Shown: positions 42,504 to 51,500 of the stretch, piece by piece
Position numbering within the stretch: the first letter of the stretch is position 1
Layout of the letters: each line of letters opens with the position of its first letter
Assembly: GCA_016793465.1 (NCBI GenBank)
Contig: JAEUJW010000072.1
Location: 67,734-131,733, forward strand
Origin: Myxococcales bacterium
GTDB lineage: Bacteria; Myxococcota; Polyangia; Nannocystales; Nannocystaceae
Length of the DNA stretch: 64,000 nt
Direction of reading: 5' to 3'
Position numbers and translations under genes: made by a program
Notes under the pieces: generated by a model
What the model saw: only the letters and a program-made list of their open reading frames with translations
Database searches by the model: none
What the model was told of the DNA's origin: nothing

Positions 42504-44168
42504 ATGGCCGAGGCGGCAAAACCCCCGGCGGTGGAGCCCGAACGCCGCCCCAACTTCGACTTCAAGGATGTCGACTTCGAGGTCAACGACGAGATCCCCG
42601 AAGGCACGATCCTCGTCGGTCGCTACCGCGTGCTCCACCTGCTCGGCGGCGGCGGCATGGGCACCGTCTACCTCGCCGAGCACCTGACCGTCGGCCGCAA
42701 GGTCGCGATCAAGGTCCTCAACGGCGAGTGGTCCGGCCACAGCTTCGTGGCCCGCCGCTTCCGCGCCGAGGCCCGCACCGCCAGCGCGATCGGCCACCCC
42801 GGCATCGTCGAGGTGTTCGACGCCGGCGAGCTGCCCGACAAGCGCCTGTTCCTGGTGATGGAGCACCTCGACGGCCACGACGTCGCCCAGGAGCTGGCCG
42901 AGTGCGGCACCATCGCCCCGGCCCGCGCCTGCGAGATCCTCCGCCAGGTCGCGCTCGGCCTCGGTGCGGCCCACGCCGCCAACATCATCCACCGCGATCT
43001 GAAGCCCGGCAACATCATGATCGCCAACGTGCAGGGCGAGGAGATCGTCAAGATCCTCGACTTCGGCATCGCCTGCAACCTCGCGGTCAGCCAGCGCGAC
43101 GGCCAGCGCCTGACGCTGCCCGGCTCGGTGATGGGCACGCCCGAGTACATGTCGCCCGAGCAGTCGACAGGCGGCGAGCCGACCCCGCGCTTCGACCTCT
43201 ACGCCCTCGGAGCGATCGCCTACGAGATGCTGACCGGCGACCCGCCGATGCTCGCCGACCACTCGTTCGAGCTGCTGGCCCGCAAGCGCCGCGAGCCCTC
43301 GCCCTCGCTCGCGACGCGAGCACCCGACCTCCCCGCCGAGCTCGTGCGCCTGGTCGACGACTGCCTCGAGATCCAACCCTCGCGCCGCCCGGTCGACGCC
43401 GCCGAGTTCATCACCCGCCTCGACTCGTTCATCGACCAGCTCTCCGACGAGCCGGTCCCCTACGTCCCGCTCCCTCCGCACCAGGTCGACGCCCCCGACC
43501 CCGACGCCCCCGACCCCGCCTCGCGCTCGTCGTCCAACCCGCGCCCGGTCACACCGGTCACCAGCAGCCAGCGCGGCGCCCTGACCCCGCCGACGGTGGC
43601 GCGCCGCGCATGGATCCCGCTGATCCTCAGCCTCGCCGCCATCGGCCTCGGCGCCTACCTGCTGCTGTCGATCTTCGACCTGTCCGATCAGCCACCTGCA
43701 GAGGCCGCCGAGAGCGTGCCGTCGCAGTCCGCCGCGCTCACCCCGGACCCCACGCCCGCGCCGCCGCAAAAAAAACTCGGCGTCGTCGATCCTCCGCCGC
43801 CGCTCCCCGACCCGGACCCCATCCCGGTCGAGCCCGACACTCCACCGACCAAGGTCGAGACCCCCGGCAAAAAACCACCTGAAACCAAGGTCGGGGTCAC
43901 AAAGCCCCATTCGAAGGACTACCTCACGCCGGACTGCGAGCGCACCCGCTCCCGCGCCGACGAAGCCCGCAGAACCCAGGCCTGGTCGCGTCTGCGCGAC
44001 CTATCTCGCAAGGCGAATTGCTGGCAAAACGAAGGCGACGCGCGCAAGCTCCAGACCAAGGCCGCCATGGAGCTGAGAGACTTCAGCGGCTGCATCTCGT
44101 CCGGTAAGGGACTCAAAGACGAAGAGGTAGTGCAGTGGCTCAAGCTCTGTCGACAGCGCGCCGGATGA
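42504..44168 (+). CDS. Transmembrane Ser/Thr protein kinase
   Basis: A Hanks-type kinase of 554 residues from ATG 42504. Kinase motifs: GGGGMGTVYLAEH, VAIKVLNGEW, HRDLKPGNIM, LDFGIAC and GTPEYMSPEQ. It spans about residues 35-310. A transmembrane helix (WIPLILSLAAIGLGAYLLL) lies near 374-393. The extracytoplasmic part is Pro-rich, then has a C-terminal Cys/Arg-rich helical domain (CERTRSRADEARRTQAWSRL). The stop overlaps the next ATG (ATGA). An upstream in-frame ATG at 42462 is less likely, because a TACCTT box at 42485-42490 sits 13 bases before ATG 42504. Confidence 0.88.
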   Translation: MAEAAKPPAVEPERRPNFDFKDVDFEVNDEIPEGTILVGRYRVLHLLGGGGMGTVYLAEHLTVGRKVAIKVLNGEWSGHSFVARRFRAEARTASAIGHPGIVEVFDAGELPDKRLFLVMEHLDGHDVAQELAECGTIAPARACEILRQVALGLGAAHAANIIHRDLKPGNIMIANVQGEEIVKILDFGIACNLAVSQRDGQRLTLPGSVMGTPEYMSPEQSTGGEPTPRFDLYALGAIAYEMLTGDPPMLADHSFELLARKRREPSPSLATRAPDLPAELVRLVDDCLEIQPSRRPVDAAEFITRLDSFIDQLSDEPVPYVPLPPHQVDAPDPDAPDPASRSSSNPRPVTPVTSSQRGALTPPTVARRAWIPLILSLAAIGLGAYLLLSIFDLSDQPPAEAAESVPSQSAALTPDPTPAPPQKKLGVVDPPPPLPDPDPIPVEPDTPPTKVETPGKKPPETKVGVTKPHSKDYLTPDCERTRSRADEARRTQAWSRLRDLSRKANCWQNEGDARKLQTKAAMELRDFSGCISSGKGLKDEEVVQWLKLCRQRAG

Positions 44169-45136
44169 ACTCGACGTCGATACAACCAGGACGTCGAGGC
44201 CGCGCGACCGCAGGGTGGGTCGCCGCGTGCTACCTGCTCGCCGGCACCGCCAGCGCCGCCCCCTCGCCGACCACGACCACCCCGTCCCCCGCCGACCCGT
44301 CGACGCCCCCGGGCCCGACCCCCATCGGCCAGACCGACCCGGTCGACGACCCCAAGCCCGAGGACCCGGTCACCCCGGTCCCGCAGCCCGCCGCCGCCAC
44401 GCGCCCGCCCGACGACAGCGACCTGTCCGAGGCCGACACCCTGGTGGTCCGCGCCGGCCTCGAGATCGACACCGCCGAGGCCGGCCCCTCGGGCCCGGTG
44501 ATCGTGTCGCGCATGGAGGAGCTCGGCAACCTCGAGCTGCGCCGCGCGGAGATCCTGCCCAGCCGCCTCGGCAACGACCCGGTGATCCGCATCCGCGTGT
44601 CGCTGCAGCCCGGCGCCTCCGACGTGTTCCTCATCAAGTCGGACGTGGCGATCCGCGGCGAGCCGCTCGAGGGCTCGACCCGCGAGGTGTCGTGCTCGCT
44701 GTGCACCGAGGGTGAGGTCGTCGAGCGCACCCGCGGGGAGATCGTTCGCCTCGTCCCGTTCGTCCGCTCCCGCTTCCGCCCGGTCGAGAAGAAGGACCCC
44801 GAGCCCCCGAAGACCGTCGCCCCGGTCGACACCGGCCCGAAGCCCCTCACCAACCTCGGCAAGGCCGGCATCGGCCTGCTCGCCGGCGGCGCCGTCGCCC
44901 TCGGCGCCGGCATCGGCCTCGCCGTCGCCAAACCCCGCACCGACCCCGACGACCCCACCCGCGAGATCGACACCCACCCCGCAGGCTACGGCGTGCTCGC
45001 CGTCGGCGCCGCCGCCGTCATCACCGGCGCGATCCTCCTCGGACTCGACCGCCGCAAGGCCAACTCGCGCTCCGTCCAGGTCACCCCCACCGCCGGCCCC
45101 ACCTCCGCCGGCCTGCTCCTGTTCGGCCGCTTCTGA
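44165..45136 (+). CDS. Exported protein with two C-terminal membrane helices, coupled to the kinase
   Basis: A 323-residue protein in the same plan as the one at 34644: signal peptide (WVAACYLLAGTASAAPS), Pro/Thr linker, a globular strand-rich region (VIRIRVSLQPGASDVFLIKS, EVSCSLC), two transmembrane helices (about 235-258 and 277-296) and a short tail ending GLLLFGRF. It overlaps both neighbours, ATGA with the kinase and TGATG with the next lipoprotein, so the three genes are co-expressed. The role is unknown. Confidence 0.6.
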   Translation: MNSTSIQPGRRGRATAGWVAACYLLAGTASAAPSPTTTTPSPADPSTPPGPTPIGQTDPVDDPKPEDPVTPVPQPAAATRPPDDSDLSEADTLVVRAGLEIDTAEAGPSGPVIVSRMEELGNLELRRAEILPSRLGNDPVIRIRVSLQPGASDVFLIKSDVAIRGEPLEGSTREVSCSLCTEGEVVERTRGEIVRLVPFVRSRFRPVEKKDPEPPKTVAPVDTGPKPLTNLGKAGIGLLAGGAVALGAGIGLAVAKPRTDPDDPTREIDTHPAGYGVLAVGAAAVITGAILLGLDRRKANSRSVQVTPTAGPTSAGLLLFGRF

Positions 45137-45765
45137 TGCGGGCGCTGCATCGAGCCCTCTGCGGCGCCGTGCTCGCCGCCGCCTGCAGCGTCCCCGACCC
45201 CGACCACTGCAGCAACCGCGGCGGCGCCAGCGTGTGCGTCGAGAGCGGCCTCGGCACCCACTGCAGCCTCTGCGTGTCCGCCAACAACGGCTGCGTCGAC
45301 CAGCCACCGTCCGCCAGCTGCGCCCCCGGCGACTCCGCGGCGCAGACCACCGCCGCGCCTCCGACGTCCTCGTCCGACTCGAGCTCCACCGCCCCCGCGA
45401 CGAGCTCGTCCGCCTCGACGACCAGCACATCCACATCTTCGTCCACCTCCGGCCCCTCGACGAGCAGCTCGACCGGCGCTTCGTCCGACAGCGGAGACAC
45501 GACCGCCACGACCGCTCCGCCGGCGATGTGTGGCAACGACCTCCGCGAGCCCGGCGAGCTCTGCGACGGCGCCGACCTCGGCGACGCCGACTGCAACTCG
45601 GTCAACCAGAAGTGGGGCGGCGGCACCTTGCTGTGCGCCGACTCGTGCGCCGCCTACGACCAGACCATGTGCTGCCTCAACGTCGGCGAGACCTGCATCC
45701 CCGGCTCGATGGAGCCCAACCAGATGTGCTGCGCACCGTCGCAGTGCGTCGTCTCGTGCATGTAG
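45136..45765 (+). CDS. Cys-rich lipoprotein with Ser/Thr linker, paralogue 1
   Basis: A 209-residue lipoprotein. The signal peptide ends at AAACSVPDPDHC. A first Cys block (HCSLCVSANNGCVDQP) is followed by about 60 residues of nearly pure Ser/Thr/Ala, a mucin-like linker. A C-terminal myxobacterial disulfide module follows (CGNDLREPGELCDGADLGDA, then CCLNVGETC). It is the first of three tandem paralogues. The C-G-x-x-x-x-E-P-x-E-x-C-D pattern is typical of secreted myxobacterial proteins. Surface exposure and a binding or adhesive role are inferred. Confidence 0.7.
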   Translation: MRALHRALCGAVLAAACSVPDPDHCSNRGGASVCVESGLGTHCSLCVSANNGCVDQPPSASCAPGDSAAQTTAAPPTSSSDSSSTAPATSSSASTTSTSTSSSTSGPSTSSSTGASSDSGDTTATTAPPAMCGNDLREPGELCDGADLGDADCNSVNQKWGGGTLLCADSCAAYDQTMCCLNVGETCIPGSMEPNQMCCAPSQCVVSCM

Positions 45766-45867
45766 CGGCCGCGCGCGAGCGCCCGCCGCGATGCGAGCCG
45801 GATCACCGTCCGCGCGTGGCGATGCGGCTAGGATGAGCCGGCCTTGTCCTCGCTCCGTACCCTCTCC

Positions 45868-46638
45868 ATGCGCACCTCGCTGGCGCTCGCGTTCGCCTTC
45901 GCCGCCGTCGCCGGCGCCTGCAGCGTGCCCAAGGCCGGCCACTGCGCCAACCAGAGCGTGCCCGGCGACGCCTACTGCAAGGCCCTCGACATCGACACGC
46001 CCCACTGCAGCAGCTGCACCGCCGACAACAACGGCTGCGTGGCCGCGCCGATCGCCGACGTCGACTGCGAGGTCGGCTCGACCTCCGTCGGCTCCACCTC
46101 GACCGCGTCGCCCACGACCACCGACGGCTCGTCGACCACCGGCGGCTCGACGACCACCACCGGCGACGAACCCTCGACCACGTCCTCGACGTCGACCGGC
46201 GCCGTCGACCCGACCACCGGCGACCCCTCGACCACCACCGGCGGCCCCGCGACCACGATCGGCACCAGCGAGGACACCGACACCGGCACCACCGACACCG
46301 GCACCAGCAGCGACGACACCACGACCACCGACGCCACCGACTTCACGACCGACACCACCGACGCGACCACGATGGACGGCCCGATGTGCGGCGACGACGT
46401 CCAGGACGACCCGGAGATCTGCGACGGCGCCGACCTCAACGGCTTCAACTGCCCGCTGAAGAACCCGCTGAAGTACGGCGGCGGCCTGCTGAAGTGCAAC
46501 GGCGAGTGCTCGGCCTACGACGAGACCGGCTGCTGCCTGACCCTCAACCAGAGCTGCCAGCCGGCCGTCGGTCAGAAGTGCTGCCCTGGCCTGAAGTGCA
46601 CGCTGCTCCTCGGCCTCGGGAAGTGCAAGCCGGCCTGA
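45868..46638 (+). CDS. Cys-rich lipoprotein with Ser/Thr linker, paralogue 2
   Basis: A 256-residue lipoprotein starting at ATG 45868 (TTG 45844 is possible). The layout matches its neighbours: lipobox GACSVPKAGHC, an N-terminal block PHCSSCTADNNGCVAAP, a Thr/Ser/Asp/Gly linker of about 100 residues, then CGDDVQDDPEICDGADLNGF and a Cys cluster (GCCLTLNQSC, KCCPGLKC). A TAGGAT box lies at 45829-45834. It is closer to paralogue 3 than to paralogue 1. Confidence 0.7.
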   Translation: MRTSLALAFAFAAVAGACSVPKAGHCANQSVPGDAYCKALDIDTPHCSSCTADNNGCVAAPIADVDCEVGSTSVGSTSTASPTTTDGSSTTGGSTTTTGDEPSTTSSTSTGAVDPTTGDPSTTTGGPATTIGTSEDTDTGTTDTGTSSDDTTTTDATDFTTDTTDATTMDGPMCGDDVQDDPEICDGADLNGFNCPLKNPLKYGGGLLKCNGECSAYDETGCCLTLNQSCQPAVGQKCCPGLKCTLLLGLGKCKPA

Positions 46639-46817
46639 CCGCGAGCGCGGGGGTCTCCACGGCGACTCGGCGCCGACGTCGACCGCGGTCGCACGTCTCC
46701 GCCGACCATCGCACCGCCGGCTCACGCACGCGTGCGATACGGATCACCCGATGGGTCGCCGCGCCGGACGCCGACGAGGGTAGGCTGGTCGTTCCCCTTG
46801 GCCTCCCGGAGCTCGAC

Positions 46818-47600
46818 ATGCGCGACTTGATGGCTCTCTTCCTCGCGCTCGCGGCCGTCCTCGGCGCCTGCAGCCAGCCCAATCCCAACCACTGCGCCAA
46901 CCAGGAGGGCGACGTCAAGGGCGACAACTACTGCAAGTCGATCTCCGTCGACACCCCCCACTGCAGCCGCTGCATCGCCGACAACAACGGCTGCGTCGCC
47001 GAGCCCGTCACCGACGAGACCTGCGAGGTCGGCTCCACCTCCGTCGGCGAGGCGACCACCGCGCCCCCGACCTCGAGCAGCAGCACCACCACCGGCGGCG
47101 ACACCTCCACCACCGGGACCTCCGAGCCCGTCACAGCCTCGTCGTCCACGACCGGCACCACCGCCGAACCGACCACCACCGCGAGCACGACCACCACCGG
47201 CGACTCCTCGACGTCGACCACCGGCGGCGACTCCTCGACCGGCACCTCGACGACCGACACCGGCGACTCCTCCTCCGGCTCGACCGGCACCTCGACCGGC
47301 ACCACCGGCGACACCGATACCGGCACCAGCGAGACCACGATGGACGGCCCGATGTGCGGCGACAACCTGCAGGAGGACCCCGAGGTCTGCGACGGCGCCG
47401 ACCTCGACGGCTTCACCTGCGTGACGAAGAACCCGAGCAAATACAGCGGCGGTCAGCTGAAGTGCAGCGGCGACTGCAACTCCTACGACGAGACCGGGTG
47501 CTGCCTGGCCCTCGGCGTCACCTGCGACGGCACGCAGCCCTGCTGCAACGGCAAGTCCTGTGTGGCCCTCGGCTGCGGCCTCAACGCCTGCTGCAAGTAG
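46818..47600 (+). CDS. Cys-rich lipoprotein with Ser/Thr linker, paralogue 3
   Basis: A 260-residue lipoprotein: lipobox LGACSQPNPNHC, block PHCSRCIADNNGCVAEP, a Ser/Thr/Gly linker longer than 100 residues, then CGDNLQEDPEVCDGADLDGF and a Cys-rich end (PCCNGKSC, LGCGLNACCK). The linker length differs from paralogue 2 through short repeats, while the two Cys modules are conserved. A TAGGCT box at 46781-46786 and a shared CGGATCACC upstream suggest a promoter like that of paralogue 2. It converges with modC, 3 bases away. Confidence 0.7.
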   Translation: MRDLMALFLALAAVLGACSQPNPNHCANQEGDVKGDNYCKSISVDTPHCSRCIADNNGCVAEPVTDETCEVGSTSVGEATTAPPTSSSSTTTGGDTSTTGTSEPVTASSSTTGTTAEPTTTASTTTTGDSSTSTTGGDSSTGTSTTDTGDSSSGSTGTSTGTTGDTDTGTSETTMDGPMCGDNLQEDPEVCDGADLDGFTCVTKNPSKYSGGQLKCSGDCNSYDETGCCLALGVTCDGTQPCCNGKSCVALGCGLNACCK

Positions 47601-47603
47601 CGC

Positions 47604-48320
47604 TCACCCGCGGCGCAGCATCGCCGCCAGGAACGGCGGCGGCGCGGCCAGCAGCTCCGCCGTCGGCCCGTCGGCGACCACCCGCCCCGCGTCGATCACC
47701 AGCAGCCGATCCGCCAGCGCCCGCGCGTCCTCGACGTCGTGCGTCACCACCAGCTTGACCGTCTCGGGCGCCCCGGCCAGCCACGTCGCCAGCAGCGCCC
47801 GCGCGGCCGCCCGCGCCTCGACGTCGAGCGCCGCGATCGGCTCGTCGAGCAGCAGCAGCGGCGGCCTGGCGATCATCGCCCGCGCCAGCGCCACCCGCTG
47901 GGCCTGCCCGCCCGACAGCGCGTGCGGCCGCCGCTCCGCCAGCTCGCCCACGCCGAGCCGCTCCAGCCACGCCCGCGCCTCCGCCCGCGCCTCCGCCCGC
48001 GCCAGCCCGCGCGCCCGCAGCCCGTACGCCACGTTCTCGAGCGCCGTCAGCCCCGGGAACAGCGCCAGCCCCTGGAACACCACCCCGAGCCCGCGCGCCT
48101 GCGGCGGCAGCCGCACGTCGGGCGCCCGCTCGAGCACTCGCCCCGCCAGCACCACCGAGCCCCGCGTCAGCGGCACCAGCCCCGCGAGCACGTCGATCAG
48201 CGTCGACTTGCCCGCCCCGTTGCGCCCGACCACCGCCACCGTGCTGCCCGCCTGCGCGACGAACCGCAGCTCGAGCGAGCACGCCCCGCGCCGCGCCGCG
48301 ATGTCGACCTCGAGGCTCAT
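47604..48320 (-). CDS. modC: Molybdate-type ABC transporter ATPase (ModC-like)
   Basis: A 238-residue ABC ATPase. Walker A is GRNGAGKST, the Q-loop lies in GVVFQGLALFPGLTALENVA, the signature is LSGGQAQR, Walker B is LLLLDEPIAALD, and the switch His is in VTHDVEDA. The C-terminal molybdate-binding (TOBE) domain of classic ModC is missing, so it is a short form. It overlaps modB by four bases (ATGA) and is last in the modABC operon. Confidence 0.85.
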   Translation of the reverse strand: MSLEVDIAARRGACSLELRFVAQAGSTVAVVGRNGAGKSTLIDVLAGLVPLTRGSVVLAGRVLERAPDVRLPPQARGLGVVFQGLALFPGLTALENVAYGLRARGLARAEARAEARAWLERLGVGELAERRPHALSGGQAQRVALARAMIARPPLLLLDEPIAALDVEARAAARALLATWLAGAPETVKLVVTHDVEDARALADRLLVIDAGRVVADGPTAELLAAPPPFLAAMLRRG

Positions 48321-49144
48321 CGCCCTCCGATGTGCCCGCGCAGGCCCACGAGCAGCGCCAGCGCGACCGCCAGCAGCACCAGCCCCAGGGTGATGGCCGC
48401 CTCCGGGTCGACGTTCAGCGCCTCGTAGATCGCCAGCGGCATGGTCTGCGTGCGCCCGACGCGGTTGCCCGCGAACGTGATCGTCGCCCCGAACTCGCCG
48501 AGCCCGCGCGCCCAGCACAGCGCCATCCCGGCCAGCAGCGCCGGGCGGATCGCCGGCAGCGTCACCGTCCAGAAGATGCGCCAGCGGCTCGCCCCCAGCG
48601 TCGCCGCCGCGTCCTCGAGCCGCCGGTCCACCCCGGCGAAGCCCGCCTCGAGCGTGGTCGTCAGGAACGGCAGCGACACGAACGTCACCGCCACGATCGT
48701 GCCCGCCGTGGTGAACGGCAGCTCGACGCCCAGCCCCGCCAACCACCCGCCGAGCAGCCCGCGCCGCCCGAACGCAGCCATCAACGCCATCCCGCCGACC
48801 ACCGGTGGCAGCACCATCGGCAGCGTCACCAGCCCGCGCGCCAGCCGGCGCCCCGGGAACTGCACGCGCGCCAGCACGTACGCCAGCGGCAGCCCGAGCA
48901 CCAGCGAGATCGTCAGCGCCACCAGCGACACCTCGAGCGACAGCCCGAGCGCCGTGCGCACCACCGGCGAGCCCAGCTGCGCGAGCACCTGCCCCGGCGC
49001 CGCCCGCCCGATCAGCCCGACCAGCGGCAGCGCGAAGAACAGCAGCGCCACCGCGGCCAGCGCCGCCGCCACCACGTGCGCGTGCCCCGGCCTGCCCGCC
49101 CGCAACCACTTCAGGCCCGCGGGGCCGTGAAGCGGCGCACTCAT
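48317..49144 (-). CDS. modB: Molybdate-type ABC transporter permease (ModB-like)
   Basis: A 275-residue inner-membrane permease with about six transmembrane helices. The EAA-like loop LEDAAATLGASRWRIFWTVT before LPAIRPALLAGMAL contacts the ATPase. GEFGATITFAGN is the conserved ModB/CysT region lining the pore. It overlaps modC and modA by four bases each. Confidence 0.88.
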   Translation of the reverse strand: MSAPLHGPAGLKWLRAGRPGHAHVVAAALAAVALLFFALPLVGLIGRAAPGQVLAQLGSPVVRTALGLSLEVSLVALTISLVLGLPLAYVLARVQFPGRRLARGLVTLPMVLPPVVGGMALMAAFGRRGLLGGWLAGLGVELPFTTAGTIVAVTFVSLPFLTTTLEAGFAGVDRRLEDAAATLGASRWRIFWTVTLPAIRPALLAGMALCWARGLGEFGATITFAGNRVGRTQTMPLAIYEALNVDPEAAITLGLVLLAVALALLVGLRGHIGGR

Positions 49145-49893
49145 GGCGGCAGGAACCCGTGGCGCGCCAGCGTCGCCTGCCCCTCCGCGCCGAGCACCAT
49201 CTCGACGAACCGCTGGGCCTCGCGCGGGCGGATGCTGTCCTTCAGCGCGGCCACCTGGTAGCGCGGCCAGATCGCCACGCCGAGCTCGATGCGCTTCAGC
49301 TTCGGCGCCAGCGCCGGCGTCACGTCGGTCACGTAGACGATGCCCGCGTCGGCCTCGCCGGCCGCGACCTTGCCGACCACCCCGCGCACGTTCTCCTCGT
49401 TCGAGACCACGTTGGCGAGCGCCTGCTCGCCCACGCCGAGCTGCGCCAGCGCCTCGCGGGCGTACGCCCCCGCGGGCACGGTCGGCCCGGCGAGCACCAG
49501 GCGGACGCCCGGGCGGGTCAGGTCGCTGACGCTCGAGATCTTCCCGCGATCGCCGGCCGGTGTGATCAGCACCAACCTGCTGGTCGCGAACGCCGACACC
49601 GCGCCCACGCGCCCGCTGCTGGCGGCCCGCTCCATCTGGATGTCGTCCGCCGAGGCGAACACGTCGACCTGCGCCCCCTCGACGATCTGCGCCGCCAGGA
49701 TCTGCGACCCCGCGAAATTGAACACCACGTCCAGGCCCGGGTGCTTGGCCTCGAAGGCCGCCTCCAGCTCGGTGAAGGCCTCCTTCAGCGACATCGCCGC
49801 CGACACGTTGAGCTCGCGCGGCACGCTCGCCCCGCAGCCGAGCAGCATCACCGGGAGGATGAACTTCAGCCCTCGCATCACCCGCCGCAGCAT
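49141..49893 (-). CDS. modA: Molybdate-binding lipoprotein (ModA-like)
   Basis: About 250 residues. The signal peptide reaches the lipobox LLGCGASV, so it is membrane-anchored. The periplasmic binding fold has the ModA motifs LNVSAAMSLKEAFTELE, FNFAGSQILAAQI, GAQVDVFASADDIQM and GEADAGIVYVTDV. ModA captures molybdate or tungstate for ModBC. Starts at 49893 or 49878 are both possible. It is first in the operon. Confidence 0.88.
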   Translation of the reverse strand: MLRRVMRGLKFILPVMLLGCGASVPRELNVSAAMSLKEAFTELEAAFEAKHPGLDVVFNFAGSQILAAQIVEGAQVDVFASADDIQMERAASSGRVGAVSAFATSRLVLITPAGDRGKISSVSDLTRPGVRLVLAGPTVPAGAYAREALAQLGVGEQALANVVSNEENVRGVVGKVAAGEADAGIVYVTDVTPALAPKLKRIELGVAIWPRYQVAALKDSIRPREAQRFVEMVLGAEGQATLARHGFLPP

Positions 49894-49967
49894 AAAGGCC
49901 CCCGCCCGGGCGCGCAAACCGCCCGCCTGGTCCGCTCGCCGGCCCCGCGGTATATCCCGTGCCCGCC

Positions 49968-50573
49968 ATGCCTCGCCGCCTGCGCCACGTCGTCGTCGCC
50001 GTCACTCTGGCCGGGGCCTGCTCGCCGTACAGCCTCGGCGCCCCGCCCGAGAACCCCGCCCTCGTCACCCAGCCCTTCACCCCCTACGTCGACGGCGTGG
50101 CCACCGTCTGCGTCATCCGCACCAGCCGCCTCGCCCTCGCCGTCACCTTCGTCGTCCACGACAACGACGTGCTGGTCGGCGCCACCCGCGGCCCGGGCTG
50201 GTTCTGCTACCGCGCCGAGCCCGGCGCGCACCACATCGTCATGGCCAGCGAGGACGGCTCGCAGAGCTTCGACGTCGAGCTCGAGGAGCGCGGCCGCTAC
50301 CACTTCGATCAGGGCATGAAGTACACGCTCGGCCGGGTCATCCCGCAGGGCGAGTGGGTCGACGAGCCGCGGGCCCGCGCGCTCATCGAGCGCAGCCCGC
50401 AGCGCCTGCTGTACGGCGCCCCCGCCACCGAGACCCTGCTGGTCGGCACCGACGTGGTGCGCGCCCTGCCGGCTATCTCCGTCGTCGACCCGCCGCCCGA
50501 GTCTCCCGCGCCTCCCGACTCTCCCGCGTCGGTAGCCGAGCCAGCCGGGGAATCGCAGCCGCCGCGGTCTTGA
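49968..50573 (+). CDS. Predicted lipoprotein (DUF2846-like)
   Basis: A 201-residue lipoprotein with a lipobox at LAGACSPYS. The core (VCVIRTSRLALAVTFVVHDN, VGATRGPGWFCYRAEPGAHH) follows the pattern of small envelope proteins of the DUF2846 type, which contain one strand-rich domain. The function is unknown. TATATC (49951-49956) stands 11 bases before ATG. Its 3' end overlaps the convergent methyltransferase gene by about 100 bases, an unusually long tail-to-tail overlap. Confidence 0.6.
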   Translation: MPRRLRHVVVAVTLAGACSPYSLGAPPENPALVTQPFTPYVDGVATVCVIRTSRLALAVTFVVHDNDVLVGATRGPGWFCYRAEPGAHHIVMASEDGSQSFDVELEERGRYHFDQGMKYTLGRVIPQGEWVDEPRARALIERSPQRLLYGAPATETLLVGTDVVRALPAISVVDPPPESPAPPDSPASVAEPAGESQPPRS

Positions 50574-51414
50574 AGTACACCGGGTCGAGCTCGACGCCGA
50601 CGCTCTCATAGTTATTAAACTCGGCCGCCGCGATGGTCGAGCCGCCGCCCATGAACGGGTCGAGCACCACGCCCTTGCCGAGCGGCAGCGCCGCGCGGAC
50701 GATCTGCCGCATGAACTGCTGCGGCTTCAACGACGGATGATCCGCGATCTCCCGCTCCGCCGGCCGCGTCGGCGCGCACGCCACCACATCGGTGAACGGC
50801 CGCTCCTTCGACTCGCGGCGCAGCCCGCCGGTCCCGTACTTGCGCAGGTTGTCCTGAACGATCCCCTCGCACGGCTTGCGGAACAGCCCCCACGGCTCCC
50901 ACGCCGAGCGCGGCATCACCGTCACGTCCGCGAACTCGGCGTGCGCGTTCTTCGGGCGGTCGCCGCCTCGCAGCGTCTGCACCAGGCGGATCACCTCGCC
51001 GCGCTTCTCGAAGCCCGCGGCCAGCATCGGCATGTAGATGAGGTGCGACACCAGCGGGTTGGCCGCCACGAACACGTGCCCGCCGGGCACCAGCACGCGC
51101 AGCAGCAGCGCCGCCCAGCGCGTGAAGAACGCCGACATCGCCGCCTGCTCGCTCGCCGACAGGGTGGTGAACCGCGGCACCGGCATGCGCTTGCAGCCGT
51201 CGAGCGCCGGGGGGATCCGCCACACCCCGCCCTTGCCCGCGCGCAGCTTGGCCTGCTCGTGCGCGTTGTACTCGCGCAGCCCGTACGGCGGGTCGGTCAC
51301 CACCGCGTGCACCGACCCGGGCCGTCGCTGCTCGAGCCAGGCCAGGCAGTCGCCGAGGACCAGCGTCGCCCGCCCGACCGTCCGCGTTGTGCTCGCGCCC
51401 CCGTCCATCATTCC
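50473..51414 (-). CDS. Orphan DNA methyltransferase (beta-type, DPPY)
   Basis: A methyltransferase of about 313 residues. The catalytic motif IV DPPYG is near the N-terminus (AVVTDPPYGLREY). The SAM-binding motif I (LDPFMGGGSTIAAAE) lies near the C-terminus. This IV-then-I order is the beta class, and DPPY points to N6-adenine or N4-cytosine methylation. HPSLKPQQFMRQIVRA precedes motif I as expected. No restriction endonuclease is adjacent, so it looks solitary or phage-derived. The start is uncertain (51414, 51411, or further upstream at 51456). The Ser/Arg-rich C-terminal tail lies in the overlap with the convergent lipoprotein gene. Confidence 0.8.
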   Translation of the reverse strand, partial: GMMDGGASTTRTVGRATLVLGDCLAWLEQRRPGSVHAVVTDPPYGLREYNAHEQAKLRAGKGGVWRIPPALDGCKRMPVPRFTTLSASEQAAMSAFFTRWAALLLRVLVPGGHVFVAANPLVSHLIYMPMLAAGFEKRGEVIRLVQTLRGGDRPKNAHAEFADVTVMPRSAWEPWGLFRKPCEGIVQDNLRKYGTGGLRRESKERPFTDVVACAPTRPAEREIADHPSLKPQQFMRQIVRAALPLGKGVVLDPFMGGGSTIAAAEFNNYESVGVELDPVYFKTAAAAIPRLARLPTRESREARETRAAGRRRR

Positions 51415-51500
51415 TTCGGTCCATGAGGCTATCCGACAACCGCGACAGCCGGTCAAGCGGCCGCCGACGCCGCCGTAGATCGCCGGGCGCCTCGCGTGGT

